Below are positions 1 to 12,108 of a DNA stretch of 64,000 nucleotides, one piece after another. Positions within the stretch are counted from its first letter, which is position 1, and every line of letters begins with the position of its first letter. Source of the stretch: Deinococcus radiopugnans ATCC 19172 (lineage in GTDB: Bacteria > Deinococcota > Deinococci > Deinococcales > Deinococcaceae); the NCBI RefSeq assembly GCF_006335125.1, contig NZ_VDMO01000019.1:1-64000 (forward strand). The letters run 5' to 3'. The notes under the pieces were generated by a model. That model saw only the letters and a list, made by a program, of their open reading frames with translations. It did not search any database and was not told the DNA's origin. Both the position numbers and the translations under genes were made by a program.

Positions 1-2
1 AT

Positions 3-42
3 CGGCGGGTTTTGGAGTCGTCACACACCCAAAACACCGCCG
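3..42. repeat. imperfect inverted repeat at left edge
   Basis: CGGCGGGTTTTGG at 3-15 faces CCAAAACACCGCCG at 29-42 with one unpaired A, which would form a 13-bp stem. It could be the terminator of a gene lying to the left, since a short T-rich stretch follows on the plus strand. The rest of 1-145 holds nothing else I can name. Confidence 0.4.
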
Positions 43-145
43 TTTATCCTGCCGATTCGCAACCTGTCACACGTTCAGGGATTTCCCGTCCAGCACAGCC
101 TCAACTCGAAGATGTCCGGTACAGAGGAGTTGGTCATCAGACCGC

Positions 146-982
146 TCAGGGGATGACTGAGAGTTGTAAGGCAGTCAATTCCTGATGGACATAGGCGAGC
201 GCCCTTTCTTCCAGAAGTTCTGGATACTCGAAGCAGAAAGCGTCTGCGGCGCGGCGGCCTTCCCGCCGAACCAGCTCTGCCAGTCGTAAGTGGGCGTCGG
301 CCAGCGCCTGCTCGGTCAGGCTGTCCGGCAGGATCAGCGCTTCCAGTTCGGCCCGCAGATGCTCGGGCAAGAAGGGATTGAGATGCTTGACGCCCCGGTC
401 ACGAACGGCACCTGAAGCAGTCACCAGCAGTTCCGTCACCAGTCCCAGCTCCACCGCCAGCCCTTGCACGGCCACCAGCCGTTCGCGGCGTCCCAATACC
501 GCAGGCAGCAGACTGATGCAACGCCAGAATTCACGGATCAGGCCAAGCAACCGCTGTGCCGTCGCCTCTGCGCTCGGTGCGGCTGTGGGCGGCTTGGCTG
601 TCAGCGTGCCGGGGTGTTCAAACAGAACCTGAACGGCCCCTGGGTCAACCTCAACCTGCTCGCCCCCGTGCGCCCAGAGATCAATCCGTAAGCTGTCGAC
701 GGTCATGGCATTGATCATCTGGCCGCCGAACAGGGTGTTGAACAGCACCAGCGGGCGAAGCTGGCCTAACCACGCTGCGGCCTGCGCCCGGAACGCGGCC
801 ACCTCGTCTTCAGGCAGCAGAACGTGGAGGTCGACATCCGAGAACCGGTCTGCATTGCCCCGGCCCAGGCTGCCTTCCAGCCACGCGGCGCGCAGGCGGG
901 AATCCTGCCGTACCGAGTCTGTCAGACCGCTGAGAAACGCGGCCCGCTGGGTGGGATCATCCGTGCCGGAGGTTGAGGTCAT
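146..982 (-). CDS. nucleotidyltransferase-fold protein
   Basis: A 278-aa protein with the minimal nucleotidyltransferase signature: GSLGRG followed by SDVDLHV, the G-S-x(n)-D-x-D metal-binding motif of the pol-beta/aminoglycoside-adenylyltransferase superfamily. The rest is a helical domain of the kind that often forms the substrate pocket. The substrate cannot be read from the sequence. The frame is open upstream to an ATG at 1024, but that would run into the helicase terminator. The ATG at 982 sits 7 nt after a TAGACT -10 box and is preferred, giving a leaderless mRNA. Family confidence is good; function is unknown. Confidence 0.75.
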   Translation of the reverse strand: MTSTSGTDDPTQRAAFLSGLTDSVRQDSRLRAAWLEGSLGRGNADRFSDVDLHVLLPEDEVAAFRAQAAAWLGQLRPLVLFNTLFGGQMINAMTVDSLRIDLWAHGGEQVEVDPGAVQVLFEHPGTLTAKPPTAAPSAEATAQRLLGLIREFWRCISLLPAVLGRRERLVAVQGLAVELGLVTELLVTASGAVRDRGVKHLNPFLPEHLRAELEALILPDSLTEQALADAHLRLAELVRREGRRAADAFCFEYPELLEERALAYVHQELTALQLSVIP

Positions 983-989
983 ACCCGTG

Positions 990-995
990 AGTCTA
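990..995 (-). promoter_or_regulatory. leaderless -10 box, nucleotidyltransferase
   Basis: TAGACT, 7 nt before the ATG at 982. Confidence 0.6.
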
Positions 996-1006
996 GTCCT
1001 GACATC

Positions 1007-1036
1007 AAAAAACGCCCCCACCATCAGGCAGGGGCA
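1007..1036 (-). terminator. intrinsic terminator of DEAD-box helicase
   Basis: Read on the minus strand: a GCCCC/GGGGC stem followed by a run of six T, starting about 20 nt after the helicase stop codon. Confidence 0.7.
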
Positions 1037-1054
1037 CTTCTCAATCCACTTGGA

Positions 1055-2857
<1,803 letters not shown>

Positions 2858-3107
2858 TTGTAGTCCTTTCGGGAAAGCACATTGCCCCAGTGACCACCAA
2901 ATGCCTTTGTCCCAACGAGCGCGTGTCTTGTAATCAGCGCGTCACGAGCAGCATGTCCGTGGATATTGAAAATGGGGGTACCTTCCGGCTGCCAGGCCCT
3001 TCCTGGTCAGCGCACGAAGAAAAAGAATACAGGAAAGCTTGAAAGAGTGCAAGGGGCTTGAAGCCTGCCAAACCGCGCTGCCACTACCCCGTCTGAATCC
3101 CCCGACG
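2858..3107. other. intergenic region upstream of helicase
   Basis: About 250 bp without a gene. It must contain the helicase promoter and 5' UTR on the minus strand. I see the ribosome binding site next to 2857 and a small CCAGG/CCTGG hairpin near 2994-3008, but no convincing -35/-10 pair. A long structured leader would fit a cold-shock-regulated helicase, but this is inference. Confidence 0.4.
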
Positions 3108-4220
<1,113 letters not shown>

Positions 4221-4229
4221 GGATACGGC

Positions 4230-4235
4230 AGGATA
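4230..4235 (-). promoter_or_regulatory. -10 box, RelA/SpoT-domain gene
   Basis: TATCCT, 9 nt before the ATG at 4220; slightly longer spacing than at most leaderless genes here. Confidence 0.45.
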
Positions 4236-4283
4236 CGCCGGGCACGGCCCTGTGGCCTGAAGTTTTGCCTCACGCTCCCGTGC

Positions 4284-4289
4284 TACACC
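4284..4289 (+). promoter_or_regulatory. leaderless -10 box, amidase
   Basis: TACACC (one mismatch to TANNNT), 7 nt before the ATG at 4297. Confidence 0.45.
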
Positions 4290-4296
4290 TTCGCGT

Positions 4297-6216
4297 ATGC
4301 GTTCCCGCCGCGTCCTGCTCGCTCTCGCCGTGTCCTCGCTGCTGTCTGCCACACTGGCCGCCCCGAACGTGTTTGTCGCCTATCCGGAGGCGGGCCACCG
4401 CGTCGCCTACGGCCACGTCATTCTGGAGGGCAGCGTCACGCCCGGCGCGGCCCTGACGGTGGACGGCCAGCCCGTGAACGTCGGCGCGGATGGGCTGTTC
4501 ATGGAGTGGTGGCCGTTGAGGCCCGGCACCAATGACCTGCGGCTGGTGGCGCGTCAGGGGGGGCAGTCGGGCGTGACCACCCTGAAGGTCATTCGCACCG
4601 TTTCCAGCGCGATTCCGGCGCGGCCCAGCGCCATCGACGCCGCGAGTGTCCAGCCCAGGGAGGTGCGCGAGTTCTGGGATCCCGCCGGGGACTCGCCCGC
4701 CGAACGCAGTATCGAGCTGAGCTTCCAGGGGTCGCCGGGGGGCCGTGCCGCCTATCGGCTGGGCCAGACCGCGCCCGCCCCCATGCGCGAGGGACCAGCC
4801 GGGACGTACCGCGCCACCTTTGTGGTGCCCACCGGGGCGCAGTTCAGGCAGGCCATCTTCACCTTTACCCTGACGGGCAAGGACGGCAAGACGGTGACGG
4901 CGGTGGCCCCCGGACGCCTCAGCACGGGCGGCGGGGTGCGGCTGGGCATGCAGAACGCCGGCAGCGTGCTGGGGTTGGGTCTGAACCAGTCCACCTTCAC
5001 CGTGACCGATCTGGCCGGCGCGGCCCTGCTGTACCCGCGAGACGGCATGACCTTTGCGCTGGTGGGCCGTCAGGGCGAGGACGTGCGCGCCCGCCTGGCC
5101 CCCGGCCAGAGTGCCCTGATCACGGCGGAGCAGTTGGAGCTTGCCCCCGGAGCGGTGGCGCTGGCGGCAGGCGGGGCCATTACGTTGGACGATTCGTCCA
5201 TGCCTGAACTGCCCGCCGGGCCTGTCCTTGCCGAGTCCCCTCAAGACCTGCCGACGCTCCCGCCCGGCGGGCCTCTGCCCGTTGCCGCCCCGCCGGTGCT
5301 GGCTGTCCCCAAACGCGGCCCGGGAGCGGCCCTTCCTGTGCCTGCCGCTGGCCTGCGGCTTCGCCTGCCGCTGGGCGGCGCGCGGCTGCCCTTCCGACTG
5401 GAGCAGGAAGAGGGGGGAAAACGGCTGGTCGTCACCCTCTATGGCTCCCTCGCGCAGCCGCTGACCGGGCCGGAGGGCGGTGATCCGCTGCTGGGCGGGG
5501 TGGAGATCCGCCCGCTGGCCCTGGGCGTGACACGGGTGGCCCTGAACCTCAACGCCGCGCAAGCCTGGGGCTTCACCGCCAACTACGACGGCCCCGATCT
5601 GGTGGTCACTGTTCGCCGTCCGCCGACACTGGATCCGGCGCGTCCGCTGGAGGGGCGCACCATCACCCTCGATCCGGGGCACGGCGGCAGCCAGAACGGC
5701 GGGGCAGGCAGCCTGCGGGTGCCGGAAAAGGGACTGGTGCTGCCCATCGCCCTGCGCGCCGCCGAGCTGCTGCGCGGGCTGGGGGCCACCGTCACCCTGA
5801 CCCGCAGCGCCGACTTGACGCTGGGCCTGTACGAGCGTGGCCTCATGGCCGAGGCTTCCGCGTCCGATCTGCTGGTGTCCATCCACGCCAACGCCCTGCC
5901 CGATGGGCGTGACCCGCGTGGCGTGCGCGGCCCGGAAGTGTACTTTACCCACCCGCAGGCGGCGGCGCTGGCGGGCAGCATCCTGGGTCAGTTGCGCGCC
6001 CGGTTGCCGGAACTTGGCCCCGGCGCGGGCCTGAAACCCGGCACGGATCTGGCCCTGACCCGCCCCACCACGCAGATCAGCCTGCTGGTGGAAACCGCCT
6101 ACCTGACCGACGCGGGCAACCTGCGAACCCTGAGCAGTCCAGAGGGCCGCGAGCGTTTCGCCGGGGCCATTGCCACTGGGATTGCCGAGTTCTACGCGGC
6201 ACAGGTGGAGCGGTAG
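4297..6216 (+). CDS. N-acetylmuramoyl-L-alanine amidase, secreted
   Basis: A 639-aa exported cell-wall hydrolase. An N-terminal signal peptide ([22 protein letters not shown]) precedes about 420 residues of Pro/Gly-rich, beta-strand-like sequence that may bind the envelope. The C-terminal 190 residues are an Amidase_3 domain: TLDPGHGG with the first Zn ligand His, a Glu in VPEKGL, SIHANA with a second Zn His, and LVETAYLTD with the catalytic Glu. It would cleave the amide bond between muramic acid and the stem peptide. The long N-terminal part fits no domain I can name with confidence. Confidence 0.9.
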   Translation: MRSRRVLLALAVSSLLSATLAAPNVFVAYPEAGHRVAYGHVILEGSVTPGAALTVDGQPVNVGADGLFMEWWPLRPGTNDLRLVARQGGQSGVTTLKVIRTVSSAIPARPSAIDAASVQPREVREFWDPAGDSPAERSIELSFQGSPGGRAAYRLGQTAPAPMREGPAGTYRATFVVPTGAQFRQAIFTFTLTGKDGKTVTAVAPGRLSTGGGVRLGMQNAGSVLGLGLNQSTFTVTDLAGAALLYPRDGMTFALVGRQGEDVRARLAPGQSALITAEQLELAPGAVALAAGGAITLDDSSMPELPAGPVLAESPQDLPTLPPGGPLPVAAPPVLAVPKRGPGAALPVPAAGLRLRLPLGGARLPFRLEQEEGGKRLVVTLYGSLAQPLTGPEGGDPLLGGVEIRPLALGVTRVALNLNAAQAWGFTANYDGPDLVVTVRRPPTLDPARPLEGRTITLDPGHGGSQNGGAGSLRVPEKGLVLPIALRAAELLRGLGATVTLTRSADLTLGLYERGLMAEASASDLLVSIHANALPDGRDPRGVRGPEVYFTHPQAAALAGSILGQLRARLPELGPGAGLKPGTDLALTRPTTQISLLVETAYLTDAGNLRTLSSPEGRERFAGAIATGIAEFYAAQVER

Positions 6217-6291
6217 GCGCGGATGAGGGTGCGGAACGGGCAGAGGGAGAGCGCTCCACCCTTTCTTCAGACTCTCATCAACCCGGCCCGC

Positions 6292-6297
6292 TAAGCT
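6292..6297 (+). promoter_or_regulatory. leaderless -10 box, small secreted protein
   Basis: TAAGCT, 7 nt before the ATG at 6305. Confidence 0.6.
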
Positions 6298-6304
6298 GGG
6301 GCGC

Positions 6305-6883
6305 ATGAAGCCCCGCACCCTGCTGCTGACCGCCCTGCTGACCCTGCCCCTCCTGGCCGCCGCGCAGGGCACGGAGCCGACTCCCTCCACCCTGCCGGAG
6401 ATTCCCCCGGTCACCACGCCTCTGCCCAGCACGCCTCCAGCGGCGCCTGCGCCAGCCCTGCCCACCGCGCCGTCGGTGCCCGCCCCAGCCGCCGTGGCCC
6501 TGCCGGACGTGCAGGCCAACTTGTTCGTGCCGCGCACCGTGACCGGCAAGGTGGGCCTGACCTTCACCGTCCGCAGCAGCCGGAATGCGCCGATCACCTT
6601 CAGCGTGCGCCGCGACAACGATCAGAACTGCACCACCGCCCCGCAGGTGCGCGTGCTGGAGGTGGGCACCCGCGCCGTGGTGTACCCCGTTCCCGGCGCG
6701 TCTCCCCGCGTATGCGCGCAGGATCTGGAGACCAAAACCGCCCCGGCCAAGGGCAACGTGACCTTCACCCGCGAGCTGGAACTGGCCCCCGGCGAGTACA
6801 TGGTGGAAAGCTGGCTGACCGGCTTTGCGGGCGATCTGCTGGTTAAGGTGCCCGCCGCCCCGATGCGAATCACCGTCAAGTAA
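6305..6883 (+). CDS. secreted protein of unknown function
   Basis: A 192-aa protein with a clear signal peptide (hydrophobic LLLTALLTLPLLAAA, cleavage after AAAQG). A Pro/Thr/Ala-rich linker of about 50 residues (PSTLPEIPPVTTPLPSTPP) leads to a compact domain of about 130 residues. That domain contains two Cys (NCTT, RVCAQD) that could form a disulphide outside the cytoplasm. It has its own leaderless promoter and lies behind the amidase in the same orientation. I do not recognise a family; an envelope role is only suggested by export and position. Confidence 0.75.
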   Translation: MKPRTLLLTALLTLPLLAAAQGTEPTPSTLPEIPPVTTPLPSTPPAAPAPALPTAPSVPAPAAVALPDVQANLFVPRTVTGKVGLTFTVRSSRNAPITFSVRRDNDQNCTTAPQVRVLEVGTRAVVYPVPGASPRVCAQDLETKTAPAKGNVTFTRELELAPGEYMVESWLTGFAGDLLVKVPAAPMRITVK

Positions 6884-6929
6884 AGGACGATTCTGCCCCC
6901 CGTCGGAGCCATGTGGCCCGGCGGTTTTC

Positions 6930-6935
6930 TATGCT
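6930..6935 (+). promoter_or_regulatory. leaderless -10 box, pyrophosphatase-like gene
   Basis: TATGCT, 6 nt before the GTG at 6942; it decides that start. Confidence 0.6.
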
Positions 6936-6941
6936 ATCCGG

Positions 6942-7286
6942 GTGAAACCCGATCTCCGGCCCTTCCTGGGACAGCGGGTGAATGTCGTCGTGGATCGCCC
7001 TCTGGGCAGCGCCCACCCGCGCCACCAGGACATCGTCTATGGTGTGAATTCCGGCGAGTTGCCCGGCACGGTCAGCGGCGACGGCCACCCCATCGACGCC
7101 TATCTGCTGGGCTGGCCCGAATCCGTAGAGGGGGTCTGGGGCACGGTCATCGCCGTGATTGTTCGTCACGACGACGGGGAGGACAAGCTGGTGGTGGCGC
7201 GGGACGGCACACACTGGACGGATGAAGAGATCGCCAACGCCACTCGGTTTCAGGAGCGATATTTCCACGGCACCCTGGCACGCTAG
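6942..7286 (+). CDS. inorganic pyrophosphatase-like protein
   Basis: A 114-aa protein resembling a short form of family I inorganic pyrophosphatase. It keeps VVVDRPLGS near the N-terminus, GDGHPIDAYLLG (matching the D-G-D-P-x-D metal site with the second Asp changed to His) and DDGEDKLVVA (matching the D-D-K site). At about two thirds of the usual length it may have a changed substrate. Start is GTG 6942, six nt after TATGCT; the frame is open further upstream but runs into the previous gene. A second divergent member of this fold lies at 39217-39618. Confidence 0.7.
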   Translation: MKPDLRPFLGQRVNVVVDRPLGSAHPRHQDIVYGVNSGELPGTVSGDGHPIDAYLLGWPESVEGVWGTVIAVIVRHDDGEDKLVVARDGTHWTDEEIANATRFQERYFHGTLAR

Positions 7287-7289
7287 CCT
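7284..7289 (+). promoter_or_regulatory. leaderless -10 box, SDR gene
   Basis: TAGCCT, 7 nt before the ATG at 7297; it overlaps the end of the preceding gene. Confidence 0.5.
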
Positions 7290-7296
7290 CGCGGTC

Positions 7297-7998
7297 ATGA
7301 GTTTGAGCGACACGAATAGAGCCGTCACTTTAATTACCGGCGCGTCCGGCGGCATCGGCAGCGCCCTGGCCCACGCGCTGGCGGGCACCCACGAACTGAT
7401 TCTGGCCGGACGCGGCGGCGAGCGGCTGGCCGCCGTGTGTGCCGCCACCGGGGGCCACCCGCTGGTTCTCGATCTGACGCGCCCGGAGACCTTCGCGGAC
7501 GCGCTGGCCGGGCTGGGCCGCGTGACCAACGTGGTTCACAACGCCGGAGTCTTGGAGCTGGGCGCGGTGGCCGAACAGGACCACGCGGTCTGGACGCACA
7601 TGCTGGCGGTCAACACGGTGGCGCCCGCCGAACTGACGCGGCTGTTGCTGCCTCTGGTGAGGCAGGAGCGCGGCACCTTCGTCTTCGTCAACAGCGGCGC
7701 GGGCCTCAGCGCGAATGCGGGCTGGGGCAGCTACGCGGCCAGCAAGTTCGCCCTGAAAGCGCTGGCCGACGCGCTGCGCGGCGAGGAAGCTTCGAACGGC
7801 GTGCGGGTGACCTCGGTGTATCCGGGCCGTACCGCCACGGAAATGCAGCGCAAGGTACGAGGCCAGGAGGGCGCCGAGTACACGCCGCAGGCCTTTATCG
7901 ATCCGCAGACGCTGGCCCAGACCATCGCCTTCGTCCTGAACGCGCCGCGTGATACCGCCCTGACGGACCTGACGGTGCGCCCCGGTCCCCAGCCATGA
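7297..7998 (+). CDS. short-chain dehydrogenase/reductase
   Basis: A 233-aa classical SDR, cytoplasmic and NAD(P)H-dependent. TGASGGIG is the cofactor-binding Gly motif (about residues 15-22), NNVVHNAG-type VVHNAG is the fold marker, Ser in FVNSGAG and YAASK give the catalytic Ser-Tyr-Lys, and VYPGRTATEM follows. The product overlaps the next gene by 4 bp (ATGA), so the two are probably co-translated. Substrate unknown. Confidence 0.9.
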   Translation: MSLSDTNRAVTLITGASGGIGSALAHALAGTHELILAGRGGERLAAVCAATGGHPLVLDLTRPETFADALAGLGRVTNVVHNAGVLELGAVAEQDHAVWTHMLAVNTVAPAELTRLLLPLVRQERGTFVFVNSGAGLSANAGWGSYAASKFALKALADALRGEEASNGVRVTSVYPGRTATEMQRKVRGQEGAEYTPQAFIDPQTLAQTIAFVLNAPRDTALTDLTVRPGPQP

Positions 7999-8945
7999 CG
8001 CAGGACTACGACGTGGTGATCGTCGGCGCCGGCCCCGCCGGGCTGACGGCGGCCCTGACGCTGGGCGGCGCGGAGCGGCGGGTGCTGCTGCTGGACGGCG
8101 GCCCCCCGCGCAACGCCCGTGCCACGGCGGCGCACAACGTCTTCACGCGCGACGGCTGCGCGCCCACGGACCTCAAAACCCTGGGACTGCGCGATCTGCG
8201 GCCCTACGACATCACGGTGCGGCACACGCCGGCCCGCGAGGCGCGCGTTTTGGAGGACGGCTTCGCCATTCGCCATGACGGCGGCTGGGCCAGAGCGCGG
8301 CGACTGCTGTTCGCCAGCGGCGTGCGTGACAGATTGCCGCACATTCCCGGTCTGCGCGAGCGCTGGGGCCTGACCGTCCATCACTGCCCGTACTGCGACG
8401 GCTGGCCCAACCGCGACGCCCGGCTGGGTGTGCTGGGCAGTCATCAGGAGGGCCACCACCTGGCCCTGAACGTGCGCGCCTGGACTGAGGACGTGTGTCT
8501 GCTTACCGACGGCCCCGACGAGTTGACTGACGAGCAGCGCGAGGATCTGCGCTGTGTCGGCGTCCCGCTGTACCGCCGGCCCATTATGCGGGTCAGCGGC
8601 AAGGAGACGGTGACCGTGCATTTTCAGGACGGGCAACGGCTGGAACTGGAGGGCCTGTTCCTGAATCCCACCCAGGTCCAGAACAGCACGCTGCCTGCCG
8701 CGCTGGGCTGCGAACTGGACGCCAAGAGCCGCGTGGTGGTCAACGAGAATGGCATGACCAGCGTGCGCGGCATCTGGGCCGCCGGAGACATGGCCGGCGC
8801 GCCGCAGTACGTCGCCAACGCCGCCGCCAGCGGCATGACAGCCGCCGTCAGCCTGAACACCACCCTGATTCACGAGGACGTGCGGGCGCGGGGCGCGGCC
8901 TTCCACAAATCGCCGGATGAGGACCCCGAAGTAGGCGTCGCCTGA
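7995..8945 (+). CDS. thioredoxin reductase-like FAD oxidoreductase
   Basis: A 316-aa flavoprotein of the thioredoxin-reductase-like family. It has the N-terminal FAD motif VVIVGAGPAGLTAAL, LLFASGVRD, the redox motif CPYCDG (about residues 133-138), a weak second nucleotide site LGVLGSHQEGH lacking the usual GxGxxA, and the FAD motif GIWAAGDMAG near the C-terminus. The altered NAD(P)H site is odd and suggests a changed electron donor. It sits between an SDR (4-bp overlap upstream) and a HAD phosphatase whose start overlaps its stop, so the three form a transcription unit. Role unknown. Confidence 0.85.
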   Translation: MTQDYDVVIVGAGPAGLTAALTLGGAERRVLLLDGGPPRNARATAAHNVFTRDGCAPTDLKTLGLRDLRPYDITVRHTPAREARVLEDGFAIRHDGGWARARRLLFASGVRDRLPHIPGLRERWGLTVHHCPYCDGWPNRDARLGVLGSHQEGHHLALNVRAWTEDVCLLTDGPDELTDEQREDLRCVGVPLYRRPIMRVSGKETVTVHFQDGQRLELEGLFLNPTQVQNSTLPAALGCELDAKSRVVVNENGMTSVRGIWAAGDMAGAPQYVANAAASGMTAAVSLNTTLIHEDVRARGAAFHKSPDEDPEVGVA

Positions 8946-9571
8946 AGGCTGTTCTGTTCGATCTGGACGGCACGCTGCATGACCGGAACGCCACGGCCCG
9001 GCGGTGGCTGGAGGGTCATGTCCAGCGGTTTGACCTGCCCGCCGCCTACGCCGCCCGCTTTCTGGTACTCGACGACTTCGGCTACCGGCCCAAGGCCGAG
9101 GTGATGCCGCTGCTGGTGCGGGAATTCGGGCTGGCGCATCCAGCCCAGGCGCTCCTCGACGATTTCTCAGCGCACTTTATGGCTGCCCCGGTGCCCATGC
9201 CTCACGCCCACTCTGTCCTGCGGGCCTTGCGGGCGCGGGGCGTGCGACTTGGCGTCGTGACCAACGGCTGGTCGGAAGTTCAAACTGCCTGTCTGAACGG
9301 TTGCGGCCTGACCGAACTGGTGGACGACGTGGTGATCAGCCAGGCCGTGGGCCTGAGCAAGCCCGATCCGGCCATCTACCGGCTGGCGCTGACGCGGCTG
9401 GGCGCGGACGCCTCCAGCACCTGGTTCGTGGGCGACTCGCCGCGCAACGACATCATGGGGCCGCAGGCGGTGGGGTTGCGGGCCGCCTTCCTGCCCACCG
9501 GACACGTGCTGGCAGGGGAGAGACCGGACGCTACTCTGGCAGACCTGCGGGAGGTGCTGGCCCTGAGCTGA
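8942..9571 (+). CDS. HAD-superfamily hydrolase with probable CTG start
   Basis: A 209-aa haloacid-dehalogenase phosphatase: motif I VLFDLDGTL at the very N-terminus, motif II VVTNG, motif III Lys in SKPDPAIY, and motif IV GDSPRND. The cap region is about residues 20-90. No ATG, GTG or TTG precedes motif I in frame; there is a stop at 8918-8920. The first usable codon is CTG 8942, which overlaps the TGA of the upstream gene as CTGA. Starting at the first in-frame ATG (9101) would remove motif I, so an unusual CTG start with translational coupling is the best reading. Substrate unknown. Confidence 0.8.
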   Translation: MKAVLFDLDGTLHDRNATARRWLEGHVQRFDLPAAYAARFLVLDDFGYRPKAEVMPLLVREFGLAHPAQALLDDFSAHFMAAPVPMPHAHSVLRALRARGVRLGVVTNGWSEVQTACLNGCGLTELVDDVVISQAVGLSKPDPAIYRLALTRLGADASSTWFVGDSPRNDIMGPQAVGLRAAFLPTGHVLAGERPDATLADLREVLALS

Positions 9572-9583
9572 GTTCTGCTTTGC

Positions 9584-10723
9584 TCAGGCGGATTCCGAGA
9601 GTCCAGTCGCGTCGGCCAGCACGTTCAGCAGCGCGTCCACCACCTGCGGATCAAAATGCGTGCCGCTGGAGGCCTGAATGTGCGCCAGGGTCTCGCTGAC
9701 CGTCCAGGCTCGCTTGTAAGGCCGGACGTTGGTCAGGGCGTCGTAGACGTCGCAGACGGCAAAGATGCGGGCCAGCAGGGGAATCTGCTCGCCGACCAGC
9801 CGCTGCGGGTAACCTGCGCCGTCCCAGCGCTCGTGGTGTCCGGCGATCACGTCCAGCGTGGCGGGCGGCAGGAAGGGGAGTTGCTGCGCCAGAGCCACGC
9901 CGTCGGCGACGTGCAGTTCCATCCGGGCGCGCATCTCGGGTGTCAGCGGGCCGTCGTGCAGCAGGATCGAGTCGGGCACCGCCACCTTGCCGATGTCGTG
10001 CAGGTACGCGCCCCAGCGCAGCGCCCGCAGGTCCCCCTCCTCCAGGGCGAAACGCTGGCCCAGCCGCAGCGCCAGCGCCGTGACCCGGTCGGTGTGCCCC
10101 TGAGTCTCGGCGTCGCGGGCTTCCAGCGACAGGCCCATGGCCCGCAAGGCGCCCTCGTGGGCGGCGTGTTCGCGCTCCTCGGCGTCCAGGCGGGCGGCCA
10201 GCAGGGTCAGCAGGCCAGTCACGCTGTCGATCAGGTGCCGTTCGGGCGGGGACCAGTCGTGGGGCTGAAAGACGTGGGCCAGCAGGGCGCCCACCAGCCG
10301 CCTGGCGCGGTCGTGAATCGGCGCGGCGATCAGCGCGCAGACGCCCAGTTCCGGAAATCCGCTGGCGGCAGGCTCGCCGTCCGTGTCCTGGAAATACAGG
10401 ATGTCGGGCGAGGCTTCCAGGGCCGAGATCAGCGGCAATTCGCGCGGCAACCCGTGCGCCAGCAGGGCGTCCATCGCTGGCCCCTCCGGCATCACGCCGC
10501 TGGCAGCGCGGGCGTGGTAGGCCAGCGTCTGGTCCGCCAGCTGGAAATACCCCGCCCCCTCCGCCGAGGTCTGGGCCACCAGCGCGTCCAGCACCGGAAT
10601 CATGGCGCTGCCCAGATCCGGCGCGTTCAGGCCCAGGCGCGTGAGCTGCAGGGTCAATTCCAGCACTCCGGCCTCGGGAGAGCCAGGAGATGCCGCTGCC
10701 GTAGGGGTGGAAGACACACTCAT
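9584..10723 (-). CDS. HD-GYP phosphodiesterase with GAF-like sensor
   Basis: A 379-aa protein. The N-terminal half (about residues 20-170) looks like a GAF domain. The C-terminal half is a complete HD-GYP domain: HTDRV, LHDIGKVAVPD with the HD pair, and HHERWDGAGYP, an exact fit to the HHExxDGxGYP motif. HD-GYP enzymes hydrolyse cyclic di-GMP, so this is probably a sensor-controlled turnover enzyme in the cytoplasm. It has its own leaderless promoter. No cognate diguanylate cyclase is nearby. Confidence 0.9.
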   Translation of the reverse strand: MSVSSTPTAAASPGSPEAGVLELTLQLTRLGLNAPDLGSAMIPVLDALVAQTSAEGAGYFQLADQTLAYHARAASGVMPEGPAMDALLAHGLPRELPLISALEASPDILYFQDTDGEPAASGFPELGVCALIAAPIHDRARRLVGALLAHVFQPHDWSPPERHLIDSVTGLLTLLAARLDAEEREHAAHEGALRAMGLSLEARDAETQGHTDRVTALALRLGQRFALEEGDLRALRWGAYLHDIGKVAVPDSILLHDGPLTPEMRARMELHVADGVALAQQLPFLPPATLDVIAGHHERWDGAGYPQRLVGEQIPLLARIFAVCDVYDALTNVRPYKRAWTVSETLAHIQASSGTHFDPQVVDALLNVLADATGLSESA

Positions 10724-10729
10724 TGCCGC

Positions 10730-10735
10730 AGATTA
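10730..10735 (-). promoter_or_regulatory. leaderless -10 box, HD-GYP gene
   Basis: TAATCT, 6 nt before the ATG at 10723. Confidence 0.6.
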
Positions 10736-10810
10736 ACGGGTGGTGGCTGACAGACGTCTCACAGGACGCGAACCGGAGCGGCAGGCGAAGCTGCTCTCTC
10801 CAGGCACGAA

Positions 10811-10841
10811 CAAAAGCCCCCTCCGGGACGAGGGAGGGGGA
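10811..10841 (-). terminator. intrinsic terminator of glyA
   Basis: Minus strand: an 8-bp stem CCCCCTCC/GGAGGGGG, then CTTTTG, about 30 nt after the glyA stop. Confidence 0.75.
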
Positions 10842-10869
10842 GGGGCGCGACGGGGCAGGCGGGGCAAAC

Positions 10870-12096
10870 TCAGGGCAGCGGGAAGCCGCCCGCGAAGGCG
10901 TGCACCTCGGCCTTCACATCCTCGCCTTTCAGCGCCCGGTCGATCAGGTCGGCGATTTTGGGCATGTCGGCCTCCACCATGCCGCGCGTGGTCACGGCGG
11001 GCGTGCCGATGCGGATGCCGCCGCCGTGCAGGATCTTCTCGGTGTCGTAGGGCAGCGTGGACTTGGAGATGGTGATGTGGTTGGCGTCCAGCGCCCGCGT
11101 GGCCTTGGTGCCGTTCAGCCCCTGCGGGCGCAGATCCAGCAGGAACAGGTGGTTGTCGGTGCCGCCCGAGACCACGCGGTAGCCCTTGTCCTGAAAAGCG
11201 GCGGCCAGCGCCTGCGCGTTCTTCACGATCTGCTGGGCGTAGGCCTTGAAGTCGGGTTGCAGCGCCTCACCGAAGGCAATCGCCTTGGCCGCGATGATGT
11301 GTTCCAGCGGCCCGCCCTGATGGCCGGGGAACACCGAGCGATCCATCTTGGCCGCGATGTCCGGGTCACTGCTCAGGAGCAGGCCGCTGCGGGGGCCGCG
11401 CAGGGTCTTGTGCGTGGTGCTGGCGACGATGTGCGCGTGCGGCAGCGGGCTGGGATGCACCCCCGCGGCCACCAGTCCGGCAATGTGCGCGATGTCGGCG
11501 AACAGGATGGCGCCCACCTCGTCGGCAATTTTGCGGAACGCCTCGAAGTCGATGATGCGGCTGTAAGCGCTGGCCCCGGCGATGATCATCTTGGGCTTGT
11601 GCTCGTGTGCCAGCCGGCGAACCTCGTCCATGTCGATCAGTTCGGTTTCGGGGCTGACCTTGTAGCTCACGATCTCGTAGTTCTTGCCGCTGAAGTTCAC
11701 CGGGCTGCCGTGCGTCAGGTGGCCGCCGTGTGACAAGTCCATGCCCAGCACGGTGTCGCCGGACGACAGCAGCGCGCCGTACACCGCGATGTTGGCGCTG
11801 CTGCCGCTGTGGGGCTGCACGTTGGCCCAGGTGGCGCCGAACAGTTCCTTGGCCCGCTCAATCGCCAGCAGCTCCACCTGATCCACCACTTCGCAGCCGC
11901 CGTACCAGCGTTTGCCGGGGTAACCCTCGGCGTACTTGTTGGTCAGCACGCTGCCTGCCGCCTCGCGCACGGCGGCGCTGGTGAAGTTCTCGGAGGCGAT
12001 CAGTTCCAGCCCGGTGCGCTGGCGCTCGGCCTCCTGCGCGATCAGGTCAAAAATGGCGTCGTCACGGACGGGCGCGGGGCGTTCGGCAGTGGTCAT
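10870..12096 (-). CDS. glyA: serine hydroxymethyltransferase
   Basis: A 408-aa PLP enzyme that interconverts serine and glycine with transfer of a one-carbon unit to tetrahydrofolate. Diagnostic stretches: [36 protein letters not shown], and the PLP lysine in [13 protein letters not shown]. Full length for the family. It starts at ATG 12096, 6 nt from TACCGT, so is probably leaderless, and is followed by a strong terminator; it is therefore monocistronic. Confidence 0.98.
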   Translation of the reverse strand: MTTAERPAPVRDDAIFDLIAQEAERQRTGLELIASENFTSAAVREAAGSVLTNKYAEGYPGKRWYGGCEVVDQVELLAIERAKELFGATWANVQPHSGSSANIAVYGALLSSGDTVLGMDLSHGGHLTHGSPVNFSGKNYEIVSYKVSPETELIDMDEVRRLAHEHKPKMIIAGASAYSRIIDFEAFRKIADEVGAILFADIAHIAGLVAAGVHPSPLPHAHIVASTTHKTLRGPRSGLLLSSDPDIAAKMDRSVFPGHQGGPLEHIIAAKAIAFGEALQPDFKAYAQQIVKNAQALAAAFQDKGYRVVSGGTDNHLFLLDLRPQGLNGTKATRALDANHITISKSTLPYDTEKILHGGGIRIGTPAVTTRGMVEADMPKIADLIDRALKGEDVKAEVHAFAGGFPLP

Positions 12097-12102
12097 GCTC
12101 TT

Positions 12103-12108
12103 ACGGTA
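12103..12108 (-). promoter_or_regulatory. leaderless -10 box, glyA
   Basis: TACCGT, 6 nt before the ATG at 12096. Confidence 0.5.

Noticed and set aside
4270..6618. 782-aa minus-strand frame opposite the amidase
   Set aside because: Gln/Arg/Gly-rich antisense shadow; the amidase frame has signal peptide and catalytic motifs.
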